Positions 8,976 to 18,992 are shown, counted from the first letter of the stretch. The stretch: DNA of 64,000 nt from Chitinophaga alhagiae (GCF_003568665.1 NZ_QXMH01000001.1:372001-436000); one strand, 5' to 3'. Notes: generated from the sequence alone by a model not told the origin. Translations and numbers: made by a program.

Positions 8976-11105
8976 CTATTTACTGATCCCTTCCAGGTAA
9001 AACAGGAACGCATACTGCAGCGCTACGTCTTTCAACGCTTTGAACCTCCCGGAGGCGCCGCCGTGGCCGGCGTCCATATTGGTTTCCAGCAGCAGCAGGT
9101 TGCTGTCCGTTTTCATTTCCCGCAGTTTGGCCACCCACTTGGCCGGTTCAAAGTACTGCACCTGCGAGTCGTGCAGGCCGGTGGTCACCAGCATATTGGG
9201 ATAGGCCTTTTTCACTACGTTATCATAGGGCGAGTAGGATTTCATGTACTCGTAAGCATCTTTGTTGTTGGGGTTGCCCCACTCATCGTACTCACTGGTG
9301 GTGAGGGGAATGGAAGCGTCCAGCATGGTGGTGACCACGTCTACAAAGGGCACGGCGGCAATGACGCCCTTCCAGAGGTCCGGCCGCATGTTGACCACAG
9401 CGCCCATCAGCAGGCCGCCGGCGCTGCCGCCCATGGCATAGAGGTGTTCCCGGCTGGTGTATTTTTCCTTGATAAGATATTCGCCGCAGTCTATAAAGTC
9501 CGTAAAAGTGTTCTTCTTTTTAAACATCTTGCCGTCTTCATACCACTGCCGGCCCATCTCCTGCCCGCCGCGGATGTGGGCAATGGCATAGGCAAAGCCC
9601 CTGTCCAGCAGGCTGATGCGGTTGGAGCTGAAAAAAGGCTCTATGGAGTTGCCGTAAGAGCCGTAGCCGTACAGCAGCAGCGGTTGTTGGCCGTTCTTTT
9701 CGAAACCTTTTTTATACACGAGCGAAACGGGCACCCGGGTACCGTCTGCAGCGGTGGCAAAGAGCCGCTCTGTTACATAGTTCTTCGGATCATAGCCGCC
9801 CAGCACCTCCTGCTGCTTTTTCAGCTCCTTTTCTTTGGTGTCCATATTATAGTCAAAGGTGGAATTGGGTGTGGTGAGCGAAGTATAGCCATAGCGGAGC
9901 TGCTTGCTGTCCATTTCCGGGTTGGTGGATACGTAGGCCACATAGGCCGGCTCCCCGAAATCCAGGTAATGCTCCTGCCCGCTGAGGCTGTTGATAATGC
10001 GCAATTGCGAAAGGCCGTTCTTCCGCTCGCTCACCACCATGTAGTTGCTAAACAGCTCTATGCCTTCCAGCAGCACGTCTGTACGGTGCGGTATCACTTC
10101 TTTCCAGTTGTCTTTGCCGGTTTTGTCTAGCGGCGTTTCCATCAGCCGGAAGTTTTTGGCGTTGTAGTTGGTCACCACGTAAAATTTATCCCCGCGGTGG
10201 TCAATATCATACAGCATGTCTTTCTCACGCGGGTGGAACACGTTGAAAGTGCCGTCAGGCCGGTCTGCGTCCAGGTAGCGGTATTCTGAAGAAAGGGTGC
10301 TGCCGCTGCCGATGATGATGTATTTGCGCGACTTGGATTTGTATACCCAGGTGCTGTAGGTATCATCCTTTTCAAAGAACACTACTTTATCCGCCTTCGG
10401 GTCAGCGCCCAGCAGGTGTTTGGAAATACTTTCCGAACGGAGGGTAGAATCGTTCTTGCGGGTATAGAACAGCGTCTTGTTATCGTTGGCCCAGGTGCTG
10501 CCGCCGGTGGTATTGGCAATGGCGTCCGGGAGCAGCTCCCCTGTTTCCAGGTCCTTCACATGAATGGTGTACTTGCGCCGGCTCACGGTATCCACGCCAT
10601 AGGCCACCAGCTTGTTATCCGGGCTTACGTTCAGGCCCACCACGTTGTAAAAGGCATACCCCTTTGCCATGTCGTTCACGTTCAGCACCACTTCTTCCGG
10701 TGCGGACTCACTCCCTTTTTTGCGGCAGTATACCGGGTACTCTTTCCCTTCTTCATAACGGGTGTAATACACGTAACCGTTCAGGAAGTAAGGCACGGAT
10801 TCATCCTTTTCCTTGATACGGCCTTTCAGTTCTTCGTACAGCTTTTCCCGAAATTCCTTTACGGGTGAAAGCATGGTGTCTGTATACTTGTTTTCGGCCT
10901 GGAGGTAGGCAATTACCTTGGGATCGTCCCTTTCTTTGAGCCAGTAATATTCGTCTACCCTCACATCTCCATGGATGGCGGGAAATTCATGCCTGATCTT
11001 TTCGGCTACGGGTGGTGTCACGTTCATTTTCTCCTGTTTTTTTTCTGCTGTGTTACAGGCCGCCAGGGTTACGGCAGCCATGAGGGGGATGATAGTTGCT
11101 TTCAT
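8976..11105 (-). CDS. ptrB: Oligopeptidase B, S9A prolyl oligopeptidase family lipoprotein
   Basis: A serine peptidase cleaving short peptides, usually after basic residues. The N-terminus is a lipoprotein signal with lipobox LAAC (Cys at about residue 16), so the enzyme should be anchored in the cell envelope. The beta-propeller covers about residues 30-440. The C-terminal alpha/beta hydrolase carries the catalytic triad Ser561 (GGSAGG), Asp646 (LHDSQV) and His681 (AGHGG). The segment around VVTTMLDASIPLT and EWGNP is typical of oligopeptidase B. At 709 aa it is full length. The terminator upstream separates it from the Gfo/Idh/MocA gene, so it has its own promoter. Confidence 0.93.
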   Translation of the reverse strand: MKATIIPLMAAVTLAACNTAEKKQEKMNVTPPVAEKIRHEFPAIHGDVRVDEYYWLKERDDPKVIAYLQAENKYTDTMLSPVKEFREKLYEELKGRIKEKDESVPYFLNGYVYYTRYEEGKEYPVYCRKKGSESAPEEVVLNVNDMAKGYAFYNVVGLNVSPDNKLVAYGVDTVSRRKYTIHVKDLETGELLPDAIANTTGGSTWANDNKTLFYTRKNDSTLRSESISKHLLGADPKADKVVFFEKDDTYSTWVYKSKSRKYIIIGSGSTLSSEYRYLDADRPDGTFNVFHPREKDMLYDIDHRGDKFYVVTNYNAKNFRLMETPLDKTGKDNWKEVIPHRTDVLLEGIELFSNYMVVSERKNGLSQLRIINSLSGQEHYLDFGEPAYVAYVSTNPEMDSKQLRYGYTSLTTPNSTFDYNMDTKEKELKKQQEVLGGYDPKNYVTERLFATAADGTRVPVSLVYKKGFEKNGQQPLLLYGYGSYGNSIEPFFSSNRISLLDRGFAYAIAHIRGGQEMGRQWYEDGKMFKKKNTFTDFIDCGEYLIKEKYTSREHLYAMGGSAGGLLMGAVVNMRPDLWKGVIAAVPFVDVVTTMLDASIPLTTSEYDEWGNPNNKDAYEYMKSYSPYDNVVKKAYPNMLVTTGLHDSQVQYFEPAKWVAKLREMKTDSNLLLLETNMDAGHGGASGRFKALKDVALQYAFLFYLEGISK

Positions 11106-11134
11106 AATGCAGGTTTAGGATAACTAAATGTAAG

Positions 11135-11185
11135 GAAAAAAAGCGTCCCCTGAAGATTCCGGCGGGGAGACCTGCAGGGGACGCT
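11135..11185 (-). terminator. Intrinsic terminator downstream of the Gfo/Idh/MocA gene
   Basis: On the minus strand AGCGTCCCCTG (11185-11175) pairs with CAGGGGACGCT (11152-11142), an 11-bp perfect stem with a 22-nt loop, followed by seven T (11141-11135). Confidence 0.85.
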
Positions 11186-11279
11186 GGGCTTTCATTTATT
11201 TAGCGGGTGCGGTGAGGCTGTTTCAGCCGGCGGCCGCAGACACGGTTTTTCCTTGCATCCGCCGATACACTACCGGCGG

Positions 11280-12668
11280 TCATTTGATCTTCATACGCTC
11301 GCTGTCCCAGTGTATCACCTTTTTAGAGAAATAGCTCTCGTTGGCGGCCAGGGCGGGGCCGGCGGCGCGCAGCCCGAAGGTGGCGTCTTCCACCACTGTT
11401 TTTTTGCCGCGCATGGCCTCAAAGAAGTTCACAAAATGATCAAAGCGGTCGTCGTACCCGGCGGGCGCGCGGTAGGCGGACTCTTCCGTTTTAGCCGCGG
11501 CGCGGTCTGCTTCGGCGTATTTGGCTTTGTATTCTTTCACAAACTCTTTCTGCTGCTGTTCGGTAAAGGTGTTGTAGGTGTCCCAGCCGCCATAACCGGG
11601 GGCCACGGGCAGCTTGTGCTGTTTTACCTTGAAATCGTTCCAGCCCAGTTCCATCACGCCTTCGGTGCCAATGAGGCGGGTGTACTCTCCGCCACCGCCG
11701 CCATCTGCAAAGTTTACCCGCAGCTGCATCTGGAAAGAGGGGTGCTCTTTGGTAGCGGGGTAATCAAAAATGGCCACCATTACGTCCGGCACATCGCGCC
11801 CGTCTTTCCACTGCACCAGGTTGCCGCTGGCGTAAATGTTAGAAGGGCCTTTGGAGCCTATAATGAAGTGCAGGCCGGTGATCAGGTGTACAAACAGGTC
11901 TCCCGGCACGCCGGTGCCGTAGGCCCTGTAGTTGCGCCAGCGGAAGAAGCGCACGGGGTCAAAGGGCATTTTGGCGGTATCTTTCAGAAAGGTATCCCAG
12001 TCTATGGTTTTGGGACTGGCATCTGGCGGAATGGAGTATTGCCAGGCCCCCAGCGCGCTGTGGCGGTCTATTTTCGCTTCTACCAGGTTCAACTGGCCAA
12101 TGTCTCCGGCCAGGTAGCGCTTGCGCGCTTCTGCCAGCGCCACACTGCTCACGCGCTGGCTGCCCACCTGCAGCACGGCTTTGGTGCGCTGCTGGGTGGC
12201 TATGACTTTATGGCCTTCCGCTATCTGTTGTACCATGGGCTTTTCGCAATACACGGCCTTGCCTTTTTCCATAGCGGCAATGGACTGCGTATCATGCCAG
12301 TGGTCTGGCGTGGCTATGATAACCGCGTCTATATCTTTTCTTTCCAGTATTTCCCGGTAATCTCTTGTGGTGAAGAGGTGGTTGCCGTATACGGCCTTCG
12401 CTTTCTCAAGGTGGCCGTCATACAGGTCTGCCACGGCTACCAGTTCCACACCCGGTACCTTCAGGGCGGTACTAACATCGCCAAAGCCCATAATGCCCAT
12501 GCCGATGCCGGCTATACGAATTTTGTCGTTGGCGCTGACGGGGCCGGAGAGTTGCAGCAGGTGCTGTTTAACAGGGTTTTCCGCAAATGCGCCCAGCGAG
12601 CCGGCGCCCAGGAATGCCGCGGTGCCGCTCAGCTGTTTCAGGAATTTACGACGGGAATTGTCTGACAT
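11280..12668 (-). CDS. Gfo/Idh/MocA family oxidoreductase with Tat signal
   Basis: A predicted periplasmic NAD(P)-dependent sugar oxidoreductase or related enzyme. The N-terminus has a twin-arginine signal (SRRKFLKQLSG followed by a hydrophobic stretch). The Rossmann fold starts at about residue 48 (IRIAGIGMGIMGFGD). VDAVIIATPDHWH and the conserved EKP motif (VYCEKPMVQ) follow. The C-terminal half (about 210-430) is the substrate-binding domain. The true substrate cannot be read from the sequence. It is not adjacent to other sugar genes: a repeat array lies upstream and ptrB downstream. Confidence 0.9.
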   Translation of the reverse strand: MSDNSRRKFLKQLSGTAAFLGAGSLGAFAENPVKQHLLQLSGPVSANDKIRIAGIGMGIMGFGDVSTALKVPGVELVAVADLYDGHLEKAKAVYGNHLFTTRDYREILERKDIDAVIIATPDHWHDTQSIAAMEKGKAVYCEKPMVQQIAEGHKVIATQQRTKAVLQVGSQRVSSVALAEARKRYLAGDIGQLNLVEAKIDRHSALGAWQYSIPPDASPKTIDWDTFLKDTAKMPFDPVRFFRWRNYRAYGTGVPGDLFVHLITGLHFIIGSKGPSNIYASGNLVQWKDGRDVPDVMVAIFDYPATKEHPSFQMQLRVNFADGGGGGEYTRLIGTEGVMELGWNDFKVKQHKLPVAPGYGGWDTYNTFTEQQQKEFVKEYKAKYAEADRAAAKTEESAYRAPAGYDDRFDHFVNFFEAMRGKKTVVEDATFGLRAAGPALAANESYFSKKVIHWDSERMKIK

Positions 12669-12824
12669 GATGTATCAATAATTTGTGTACTTACCAAGAT
12701 AGTAAAAAATGAGGCCGGAGAAAAGGGAAAAACAGGGCGGGCGGCGCAAAACCGGGAGCAGTGGGAACCTGCCAAAAGCAATACTGTGGCGTGTATGCGG
12801 TACACTTTAAAGGCTGCCGCAACA

Positions 12825-13044
12825 TGGCGGGCCAGGTGGTTTGCCGCATAACGGGGTACCAGCGCCTGGCGGGCCAGGTGGTTTGCCGCATAACAGGCAA
12901 CCAGTGCATGGCAGGCCAGGTGGTTTGCCGCATAACAGGCAACCAGTGCATGGCAGGCCAGGTGGTTTGCCGCATAACAGGCAACCAGTGCATGGCGGGC
13001 CAGGTGGTTTGCCGCATAACGGGGTACCAGCGCCTGGCGGGCCA
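12825..13044. repeat. Tandem array of five 42-bp repeats plus a 10-bp partial copy
   Basis: Units start at 12825, 12867, 12909, 12951 and 12993, with a partial copy at 13035-13044. Two sequence types occur in the order A-B-B-B-A. A units end in GGGGTACCAGCGCC and B units end in AGGCAACCAGTGCA. Units share TGGCGGGCCAGGTGGTTTGC (A in place of the fifth-position G in units 3 and 4) and CGCATAAC. B units can form a hairpin between GGTTTGCC and GGCAACC. As 42 is a multiple of three and the unit has few stops, long ORFs run through in several frames, but none looks like a protein. The array fills most of the 436-bp gap between sdhB and the Gfo/Idh/MocA gene. Confidence 0.95.
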
Positions 13045-13045
13045 C

Positions 13046-13072
13046 AAAAAAAGGCCGCCGTTACCGGCAGCC
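13046..13072 (-). terminator. Intrinsic terminator of sdhCAB
   Basis: On the minus strand GGCTGCCG (13072-13065), loop GTAA, and CGGCGGCC (13060-13053, one G-T pair) are followed by seven T. It abuts the 42-bp repeat array. Confidence 0.85.
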
Positions 13073-13104
13073 TTCCGTTATTTGTTTCCCTTGCGGGGTC
13101 ATGA

Positions 13105-13854
13105 TCATGCTTCAGAAGAAAACCCTGCTGCAATAAACTCGCGGTTGAGGCGTGCAATATTGGCGAGGGAAATGCCTTTGGGGCATTCAGCTTCGCAGGC
13201 GCCGGTGTTGGTGCAGCTGCCAAAGCCTTCCTTGTCCATTTGCGCTACCATGTCCATGGCGCGTTGTTTCCGCTCGGGGTCTCCCTGCGGCAGCAGGGCC
13301 AGTTGGGATACTTTCGCGGACGTGAACAGCATGGCGGAAGAGTTTTTGCAAGCCGCCACGCAGGCGCCGCAACCGATGCAGGCCGCAGCAGCAAAGGCAT
13401 GGTCAGCATCTGTTTTGTCTATGGGAATGGCATTGGCGTCTACCGCGTTGCCCGTGTTCACGGAAATGTAACCGCCGGCCTGAATGATGCGGTCAAACGC
13501 GGAGCGGTCTACCGTCAGGTCTTTGATCACCGGGAAAGCCGATGCGCGCCAGGGCTCTACCACAATGGTATCTCCATCGTTATAGGCGCGCATGTGCAGC
13601 TGGCAGGTGGTGGTCTCATGCCAGGGGCCGTGCGCGCGGCCGTTGATATACATGGAGCATGCGCCGCAAATGCCTTCGCGGCAGTCGTGGTCAAATGCGA
13701 TAGGTTCTTTGCCTTCGTTGATCAAACGCTCATTCAGCACGTCGAACATCTCCAGGAAAGACATGTCTTTAGACACATCTGACACCTCAAAGGTCTCAAA
13801 ATGGCCTTTTGCTTGGTTGTTCTGCTGGCGCCAAATTTTTAATGTGAGCTTCAT
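13105..13854 (-). CDS. sdhB: Succinate dehydrogenase / fumarate reductase iron-sulfur subunit
   Basis: Carries electrons from the flavoprotein to the membrane quinone site. The N-terminal ferredoxin domain binds [2Fe-2S] through CREGICGAC and a downstream Cys in TTTCQLHM. The C-terminal domain holds the [4Fe-4S] ligands [11 protein letters not shown] and the [3Fe-4S] ligands in [15 protein letters not shown]. The length of 249 aa fits the b558-type complex of Bacteroidota. It is the last gene of sdhCAB, 37 nt after sdhA. Confidence 0.96.
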   Translation of the reverse strand: MKLTLKIWRQQNNQAKGHFETFEVSDVSKDMSFLEMFDVLNERLINEGKEPIAFDHDCREGICGACSMYINGRAHGPWHETTTCQLHMRAYNDGDTIVVEPWRASAFPVIKDLTVDRSAFDRIIQAGGYISVNTGNAVDANAIPIDKTDADHAFAAAACIGCGACVAACKNSSAMLFTSAKVSQLALLPQGDPERKQRAMDMVAQMDKEGFGSCTNTGACEAECPKGISLANIARLNREFIAAGFSSEA

Positions 13855-13891
13855 AATTATAATTCTTAATCGTGAATGGTAAAGCGGTTCC

Positions 13892-15865
13892 TTATTTGTA
13901 GCTGCGTTGGGTGGGGTGAACGATCTCGAAGTTCAGTTCCTCCTTGTGCAGGTCGAAGTTGCCGGGGCCTTTGTATTCCCATGCAGCCACGAACGAAAAG
14001 TTCTCATCATTACGTTTTGCCTCTCCTTCTTCGGTTTGGGACTCTTCACGGAAATGACCGCCGCAGGATTCTCTTCTCATCAGTGCGTCCATACACATCA
14101 GTTCGCCCAGTTCCAGGAAGTCCGCCACGCGGCCGGCTTTTTCCAGCTCCGGGTTAAACTCGTGCTGGCCGCCGGGGATGCGTACGTCTTTCCAGAACTC
14201 CTCTTTCAGCGCACGTATTTCGTTGATGGCTTCTTTCAGGCCCTGTTCATTCCTGGCCATGCCGCACTTGTCCCACATAATTTTGCCGAGGGCTTTGTGG
14301 AAATGGTCTACGGAATGTTTACCCCGGATGTTCATGAGCGTATCCAGCTGGCCCTGTACTTTCTTTTCAGATTCCACAAAGGCCGGGTGGTCAAGCGGGA
14401 TGGGTTTGGTGTGTATCTCGTCTGCCAGGTAGTTGCCAATGGTGTAGGGGATCACGAAGTAACCGTCTGCCAGCCCCTGCATCAGCGCGGAGGCCCCCAG
14501 GCGGTTGGCGCCGTGGTCAGAGAAGTTGGCTTCACCGAGGGCGTAGAGGCCGGGCACGGTGGTCATCAGCTCGTAGTCTACCCACAGGCCGCCCATGGTA
14601 TAGTGTACCGCGGGGTAAATACGCATGGGGGTCTCGTACGGGTTCTCACCGGTGATCTTGGCATACATGTCAAACAGGTTGCCGTATTTTTCCGCTACCA
14701 CGCCTTTACCCATGGCAATGATCTCTTCTTTGGGAGCATTGTCTTCCCCTCTCTTGCTGGCCTCAATGGTACCGTAACGCACAATGGCGTCAGCATAGTC
14801 CAGGTAAACGGCCATCCTGGAAGCGCCTACGCCGTAGCCGGCATCGCACCTTTCCTTGGCGGCGCGGGAGGCCACGTCTCTGGGTACCAGGTTACCGAAG
14901 GCGGGGTATCTCCTTTCCAGGTAATAGTCTCTTTCTTCTTCCGGTATATCTGTGGGTTTGCGGTTGTCGTTCTGTTTTTTGGGCACCCAGATGCGGCCGT
15001 CGTTGCGGAGGGACTCAGACATGAGCGTGAGCTTGCTCTGGTGGTCTCCGGAAACGGGGATGCAGGTAGGGTGGATCTGCGTGAAGCAGGGGTTGCCGAA
15101 GAAAGCGCCGGCTTTGTGGGCTTTCCAGGCGGCGGTTACGTTAGAGCCCATGGCGTTGGTAGACAGGAAGAACACGTTGCCGTACCCGCCGCTGCAGATC
15201 AGCACGGAGTGGCCAAAGTGCCTTTCCAGCTTGCCGGTTACCAGGTCCCGTGCAATGATGCCGCGGGCCTTGCCGTCTACTTTCACCACGTCCAGCATTT
15301 CGTGGCGGCTGTACATTTTCACGTTACCGAGGGCTACCTGGCGCTGTAAAGCGGAATAGGCGCCCAGCAGCAATTGCTGCCCGGTCTGGCCGGCGGCGTA
15401 GAACGTACGTTGTACCTGGGTACCGCCAAAGGAGCGGTTACTGAGCAGGCCGCCGTACTCGCGGGCAAAGGGCACGCCCTGGGCCACGCACTGGTCAATA
15501 ATAGCAGCACTTACTTCCGCCAGGCGGTATACATTGCCTTCGCGGGCGCGGTAGTCACCGCCTTTTACGGTATCATAAAACAGACGGAACACAGAGTCTC
15601 CATCGTTCTGGTAATTTTTGGCGGCATTGATACCCCCCTGCGCAGCAATGCTGTGCGCACGGCGGGCGCTGTCCTGGAAACAGAAAGCCTTCACCTTGTA
15701 ACCCAATTCAGCCAGAGAAGCTGCTGCTGAGGCGCCGGCAAGGCCGGTACCAATTACAATTACTTCCAGCTTCCGTTTGTTGGCCGGGTTTACCAGCTTC
15801 ACGGTGCTTTTATATTTGCTCCATTTGGTTTCCAGCGGACCTGCAGGAATTTTTGCGTTCAACAT
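13892..15865 (-). CDS. sdhA: Succinate dehydrogenase / fumarate reductase flavoprotein subunit
   Basis: Catalytic subunit oxidising succinate to fumarate. The N-terminal FAD fold shows [14 protein letters not shown]. The flavin-linking region is [15 protein letters not shown], with His as the likely covalent FAD ligand. HPTCIP and the [18 protein letters not shown] segment are typical. ATG 15865 ([10 protein letters not shown]) gives 657 aa. The frame is open further upstream but that would overlap sdhC, whose stop lies 14 nt before this start. Confidence 0.96.
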   Translation of the reverse strand: MLNAKIPAGPLETKWSKYKSTVKLVNPANKRKLEVIVIGTGLAGASAAASLAELGYKVKAFCFQDSARRAHSIAAQGGINAAKNYQNDGDSVFRLFYDTVKGGDYRAREGNVYRLAEVSAAIIDQCVAQGVPFAREYGGLLSNRSFGGTQVQRTFYAAGQTGQQLLLGAYSALQRQVALGNVKMYSRHEMLDVVKVDGKARGIIARDLVTGKLERHFGHSVLICSGGYGNVFFLSTNAMGSNVTAAWKAHKAGAFFGNPCFTQIHPTCIPVSGDHQSKLTLMSESLRNDGRIWVPKKQNDNRKPTDIPEEERDYYLERRYPAFGNLVPRDVASRAAKERCDAGYGVGASRMAVYLDYADAIVRYGTIEASKRGEDNAPKEEIIAMGKGVVAEKYGNLFDMYAKITGENPYETPMRIYPAVHYTMGGLWVDYELMTTVPGLYALGEANFSDHGANRLGASALMQGLADGYFVIPYTIGNYLADEIHTKPIPLDHPAFVESEKKVQGQLDTLMNIRGKHSVDHFHKALGKIMWDKCGMARNEQGLKEAINEIRALKEEFWKDVRIPGGQHEFNPELEKAGRVADFLELGELMCMDALMRRESCGGHFREESQTEEGEAKRNDENFSFVAAWEYKGPGNFDLHKEELNFEIVHPTQRSYK

Positions 15866-15879
15866 ATATCCTTGCTTTA

Positions 15880-16566
15880 TCAGATTTGTTTTATGTAAAT
15901 AACAACGGGGATCACGGCAAAACCAACGGGAATGAGGATACCGAATATCCATACCCCGATGAAATGCAGGATGCCGTTGTACTTTTTGTGATTGAGGCCG
16001 AAGGTCTGGCAGGCACTTTTAAAGCCATGGATGAGGTGGAAGGACAGGGCTATCATGCCGATCACATACAGCGCCACGATCCACAGTTCTTTAAACGCGA
16101 ACCAAACCGCCTCGTACAGGTTGCCTATGGGAGCGGCCCCGTTATAGCTCACGGTGTTCAGGTCGCCATAGTGCATGGCCCACCAGAACTGCGAGAGGTG
16201 GATCACAATAAAAATGAAGAGAATGCTGCCCATTACGGCCATTTGACGGCTGTACCAGGACGATGTTTTGTTCCCCGGCCTTACCGCGTACTTCACCGGG
16301 CGGGCTGCCCGGTTACGGATGGTGAGCTGAATGGCAATGATGGCATGCAGCAAAATCACAATTTTGAGGCCCCAGGCAATGAACTGGATCAAACCGTTAT
16401 GCCCCATGAATGCCGCATAAATGTTGAAGGCTTCCCCATTGTCTTCCTTCAGCAAGGAGAGGTTGCCGGCCAGGTGCACGATCACGAACGAGCACAGAAA
16501 CAAACCGGTAGCGCCTACCAGCAATTTTTTACCAATAGAGGTATTAAAGAATTGCGACCATTTCAT
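15880..16566 (-). CDS. sdhC: Succinate dehydrogenase cytochrome b558 subunit
   Basis: Single membrane subunit of about five helices that anchors the complex and carries haem and the menaquinone site. Helices are visible around [73 protein letters not shown] and [15 protein letters not shown], several with His residues suited to haem ligation. At 228 aa it is the type found in B. subtilis-like and Bacteroidota complexes, so no separate sdhD is expected. First gene of the operon, 45 nt after the predicted transcription start. Confidence 0.94.
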   Translation of the reverse strand: MKWSQFFNTSIGKKLLVGATGLFLCSFVIVHLAGNLSLLKEDNGEAFNIYAAFMGHNGLIQFIAWGLKIVILLHAIIAIQLTIRNRAARPVKYAVRPGNKTSSWYSRQMAVMGSILFIFIVIHLSQFWWAMHYGDLNTVSYNGAAPIGNLYEAVWFAFKELWIVALYVIGMIALSFHLIHGFKSACQTFGLNHKKYNGILHFIGVWIFGILIPVGFAVIPVVIYIKQI

Positions 16567-16617
16567 AAGATACGTTCTAAGCTTCCTTTAGTATGAATAA
16601 ATAAGTGAAATGTCGGG

Positions 16618-16648
16618 CAAATGTATAACATGAAAAATTAAAATCAAA
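16618..16648 (-). promoter_or_regulatory. Promoter of sdhCAB
   Basis: On the minus strand TTTG (16648-16645), 19 nt, then TACATTTG (16625-16618) match the Bacteroidota -33/-7 consensus in both elements and spacing. Confidence 0.75.
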
Positions 16649-16671
16649 TGATAATTATCACGAAATAAGGC

Positions 16672-17235
16672 CTATTCAAGGCGGCGCATCATCCAGTTAT
16701 CCACCAGGTTAAACAAGTGCTGAGGGAGAAAAGTTCGCCATTTGGGCTCGTCCAGGAGGTGTACATAGTGGTCCAGGCGGGCTTTTTCAAACTCCTGCCG
16801 GGTCTGCTCCGGCATGTTGAGCACCACTACCCAGCCGCCTTCGTCCCGGATATCGTCCCACCACTCTTCGTAATAACAATCGTCTGAAGAATAGAAATTG
16901 AGCACATTTTCGGCGATGAGTATGAACTTTTGTATGCCGCGGGCTATGAGGAGGTCTATCACGTCCCGCTTGAGGGTCATGATATTGTTTTCCACGGCGT
17001 CGTTCCACTCGCCCATCAGCTCAATGATGGCATAGTTGAACTGGTAATCCGCAAACAGGATCTTCATGTAGAGGTTGGGGGCACCAAATTCGTCCCATTG
17101 CGGATGGATGTAGTAGTTGTAAATTGTATTGATAAATTCAAACTCACTATACTCCCGCCCATAGAACGGTGACAGCTCATCCTCCTCAGCCGTATACAGG
17201 TGCCGCCAGTTGTAAAATGGTTCTATAGTGTGCAT
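16672..17235 (-). CDS. Conserved protein of unknown function, third gene of the muramic acid operon
   Basis: I do not recognise a named family. The 187-aa protein is soluble, acidic and rich in aromatic residues (YYEEWWDDIRDEGGW, NWMMRRLE at the C-terminus), with an alternating strand-helix pattern and no signal peptide or membrane helix. The segment LIARGIQKFILIAENVLNFY looks like a core beta strand and helix. It follows murQ by 22 nt on the same strand and is probably cotranscribed with it, which hints at a link to amino-sugar or cell-wall recycling, but nothing in the sequence shows a reaction. Confidence 0.75.
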   Translation of the reverse strand: MHTIEPFYNWRHLYTAEEDELSPFYGREYSEFEFINTIYNYYIHPQWDEFGAPNLYMKILFADYQFNYAIIELMGEWNDAVENNIMTLKRDVIDLLIARGIQKFILIAENVLNFYSSDDCYYEEWWDDIRDEGGWVVVLNMPEQTRQEFEKARLDHYVHLLDEPKWRTFLPQHLFNLVDNWMMRRLE

Positions 17236-17257
17236 GGCGGCAATTTATGACTTTTTT

Positions 17258-18070
17258 CTATTGCCTGCTTTCCACCGCACGCTTTACACTGCCGAACTCC
17301 AACAGCAGTTCTTTTGCCACTTCATAGTCCGTGATCTTCAGCTGGTCCATCACCATTTTCACACCGCGGTCTACCAGTTTTTCGTTGCTGAGCTGCATGT
17401 TCACCATCTTGTTATCTTCCACTCTTCCCAATTGTATCATAACGGTGGTAGAGATCATGTTCAGCACCAGCTTTTGCGCGGTACCGCTTTTCATGCGGGT
17501 GCTGCCGGTCACGAACTCGGGGCCTACCACTACTTCCACGGGAAAGTCCGCCTGTTCCGACACGGGGGCGCCGGGGTTGCAGCTGATGCTGCCGGTAATG
17601 ATGCCATGCTCCCTGCAGGCCTTGAGCGCGCCTATTACATAAGGCGTGGTGCCGCTGGCGGCAATGCCCACCACTACATCTTTTTCGCTGATGTTGTACT
17701 GCTGCAGGTCACGCCAGCCCTGCTCCCTGTCATCTTCCGCATTTTCCACGGCGCGGCGGATGGCGGAATCACCGCCGGCAATGAGGCCTACTACCAGGCC
17801 CTGGGGCACGCCGTAAGTGGGCGGGCACTCGGAAGCGTCCAGTATGCCCAGGCGGCCGCTGGTGCCGGCACCCATGTAAAAAAGACGGCCACCGGCCAGC
17901 ATCTTGTCTGCAATGGCGGCGGTGAGCCGGGTGATCTGGGGGATGGCCTTTTCCACGGCCTCAGGTACGGTTTTATCTTCCTTATTAATATTGGTCAGCA
18001 CTTCCTGTATGGTCATCGTTTCAAGATGGCGGTACTGGCTTGTCTGCTCGGTTACTTTGATGAATGACAT
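17258..18070 (-). CDS. murQ: N-acetylmuramic acid 6-phosphate etherase
   Basis: Cleaves the lactyl ether of MurNAc-6-phosphate to give GlcNAc-6-phosphate and D-lactate during peptidoglycan recycling. The SIS-type sugar isomerase fold is evident: [24 protein letters not shown] is the signature region. [19 protein letters not shown] and [15 protein letters not shown] follow, then the [21 protein letters not shown] signature (shown here only in part of its length). At 270 aa it is slightly shorter than E. coli MurQ. It begins 3 nt after the BadF-type kinase gene, so translation is likely coupled. Confidence 0.95.
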   Translation of the reverse strand: MSFIKVTEQTSQYRHLETMTIQEVLTNINKEDKTVPEAVEKAIPQITRLTAAIADKMLAGGRLFYMGAGTSGRLGILDASECPPTYGVPQGLVVGLIAGGDSAIRRAVENAEDDREQGWRDLQQYNISEKDVVVGIAASGTTPYVIGALKACREHGIITGSISCNPGAPVSEQADFPVEVVVGPEFVTGSTRMKSGTAQKLVLNMISTTVMIQLGRVEDNKMVNMQLSNEKLVDRGVKMVMDQLKITDYEVAKELLLEFGSVKRAVESRQ

Positions 18071-18073
18071 ATC

Positions 18074-18928
18074 CTATTTTTCGTCTTCGTGATAAACAGC
18101 TAACCCGTCCATCGGGTTTTTGATGATCTTGCCGAGTTGCAGTTCATACAAATGGCAAAGCTCTTCGAGTATATCGCGGAAATGCCAGGCTATGCTGCCG
18201 GTGAAATACAGTGGCACCGTCCAGCTTTCCGAATATTTGTAAATGTGGTTGAAAAAAAATTCATTGAGCCCGTCTTCCAGGATGTTCTCGATCATGTAAT
18301 GCCCCCTGTTCTCGGAGAGAAAGGGCGTGAAGGAGGCCAGGTAGCGGTTAGGCAGGGGCTTGCGGTATACGCTCTCCAGGATGCTTTCCTTGGTGACTTT
18401 GTATTGCTCTTCAAAGCGGAAGCGCATCTCGTCGTCAAAGGTCTGGTAAAGATAGTATTGCAGTATTTTTTTACCGAGGAAAGCGCCGCTGCCTTCGTCT
18501 CCCAGCACATATCCCAGGCCCGGGTTGTTTTTAACGATGTTCTTGCCGTCGAAGTAGCAGGAGTTGGAACCGGTGCCCAATATGCTGGCAATACCCGCTT
18601 CATGGCCGCACAGGCCGCGGGCCGCCGCCATCAGGTCATGGCTCACCATCACACTGGCCTGCGGCCATACCTGCTGCAGGCTGGCCTGTACCAGCTGTGC
18701 ATTCTGCGGGGCGGCGCAACCGGTGCCGTAGTAAAACACCTCTTCCGGCATGATGCCGTTCAGCTGGGGCAGCAGTTCTGTTTGTACCAGCTCCGTTATC
18801 TGGGCGCCGGAAAGAAAATAAGGGCTCATGCCCTGGGTGAAAAAAGATCTCTTTTCCTGACCGTTCATCAGGCACCACTCCGCTTTTGTTGATCCGCTAT
18901 CCGCTACCAGCTTTACTTTCGAAGGCAT
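18074..18928 (-). CDS. BadF/BadG-type ATPase, likely amino-sugar kinase of the murQ operon
   Basis: A 284-aa ASKHA-fold kinase of the BadF/BadG/BcrA family. The phosphate-1 motif is DSGSTKAEW, GTGCA and GTGSNSCYF are the phosphate-2 and adenosine-side loops, and DEGSGAFLGKK follows. Members of this family next to murQ phosphorylate MurNAc and/or GlcNAc (for example clostridial MurK). The direct coupling to murQ (3-nt gap) supports MurNAc kinase activity, but GlcNAc as substrate cannot be excluded. Confidence 0.88.
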   Translation of the reverse strand: MPSKVKLVADSGSTKAEWCLMNGQEKRSFFTQGMSPYFLSGAQITELVQTELLPQLNGIMPEEVFYYGTGCAAPQNAQLVQASLQQVWPQASVMVSHDLMAAARGLCGHEAGIASILGTGSNSCYFDGKNIVKNNPGLGYVLGDEGSGAFLGKKILQYYLYQTFDDEMRFRFEEQYKVTKESILESVYRKPLPNRYLASFTPFLSENRGHYMIENILEDGLNEFFFNHIYKYSESWTVPLYFTGSIAWHFRDILEELCHLYELQLGKIIKNPMDGLAVYHEDEK

Positions 18929-18984
18929 ATCCGGTCGTTTATGAAATTAAGGATTGGATGTAGATGTTTTGCTTATGAATATGT

Positions 18985-18992
18985 TATTTTTG
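18985..18992 (+). promoter_or_regulatory. -7 promoter element of the S41 peptidase gene
   Basis: TATTTTTG matches TAnnTTTG and lies 50 nt upstream of the ATG. A TTTG at 18968-18971 is only 13 nt away, too close for a standard -33, so the call is tentative. Confidence 0.35.

Noticed and set aside
12825-13044. CRISPR array
   Set aside because: Units are contiguous without unique spacers and no cas gene is present.
12638-13471. Several long ORFs through the 42-bp repeat array (for example 12638-13045 minus, 12761-13471 plus)
   Set aside because: They are open because 42 is a multiple of three and the repeat lacks stops. The 14-residue repeats have odd composition, no start context and overlap sdhB or the Gfo/Idh/MocA gene.
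13907-15349. 480-aa plus-strand ORF opposite sdhA
   Set aside because: Antisense shadow of a clearly conserved flavoprotein gene; no recognisable domain.
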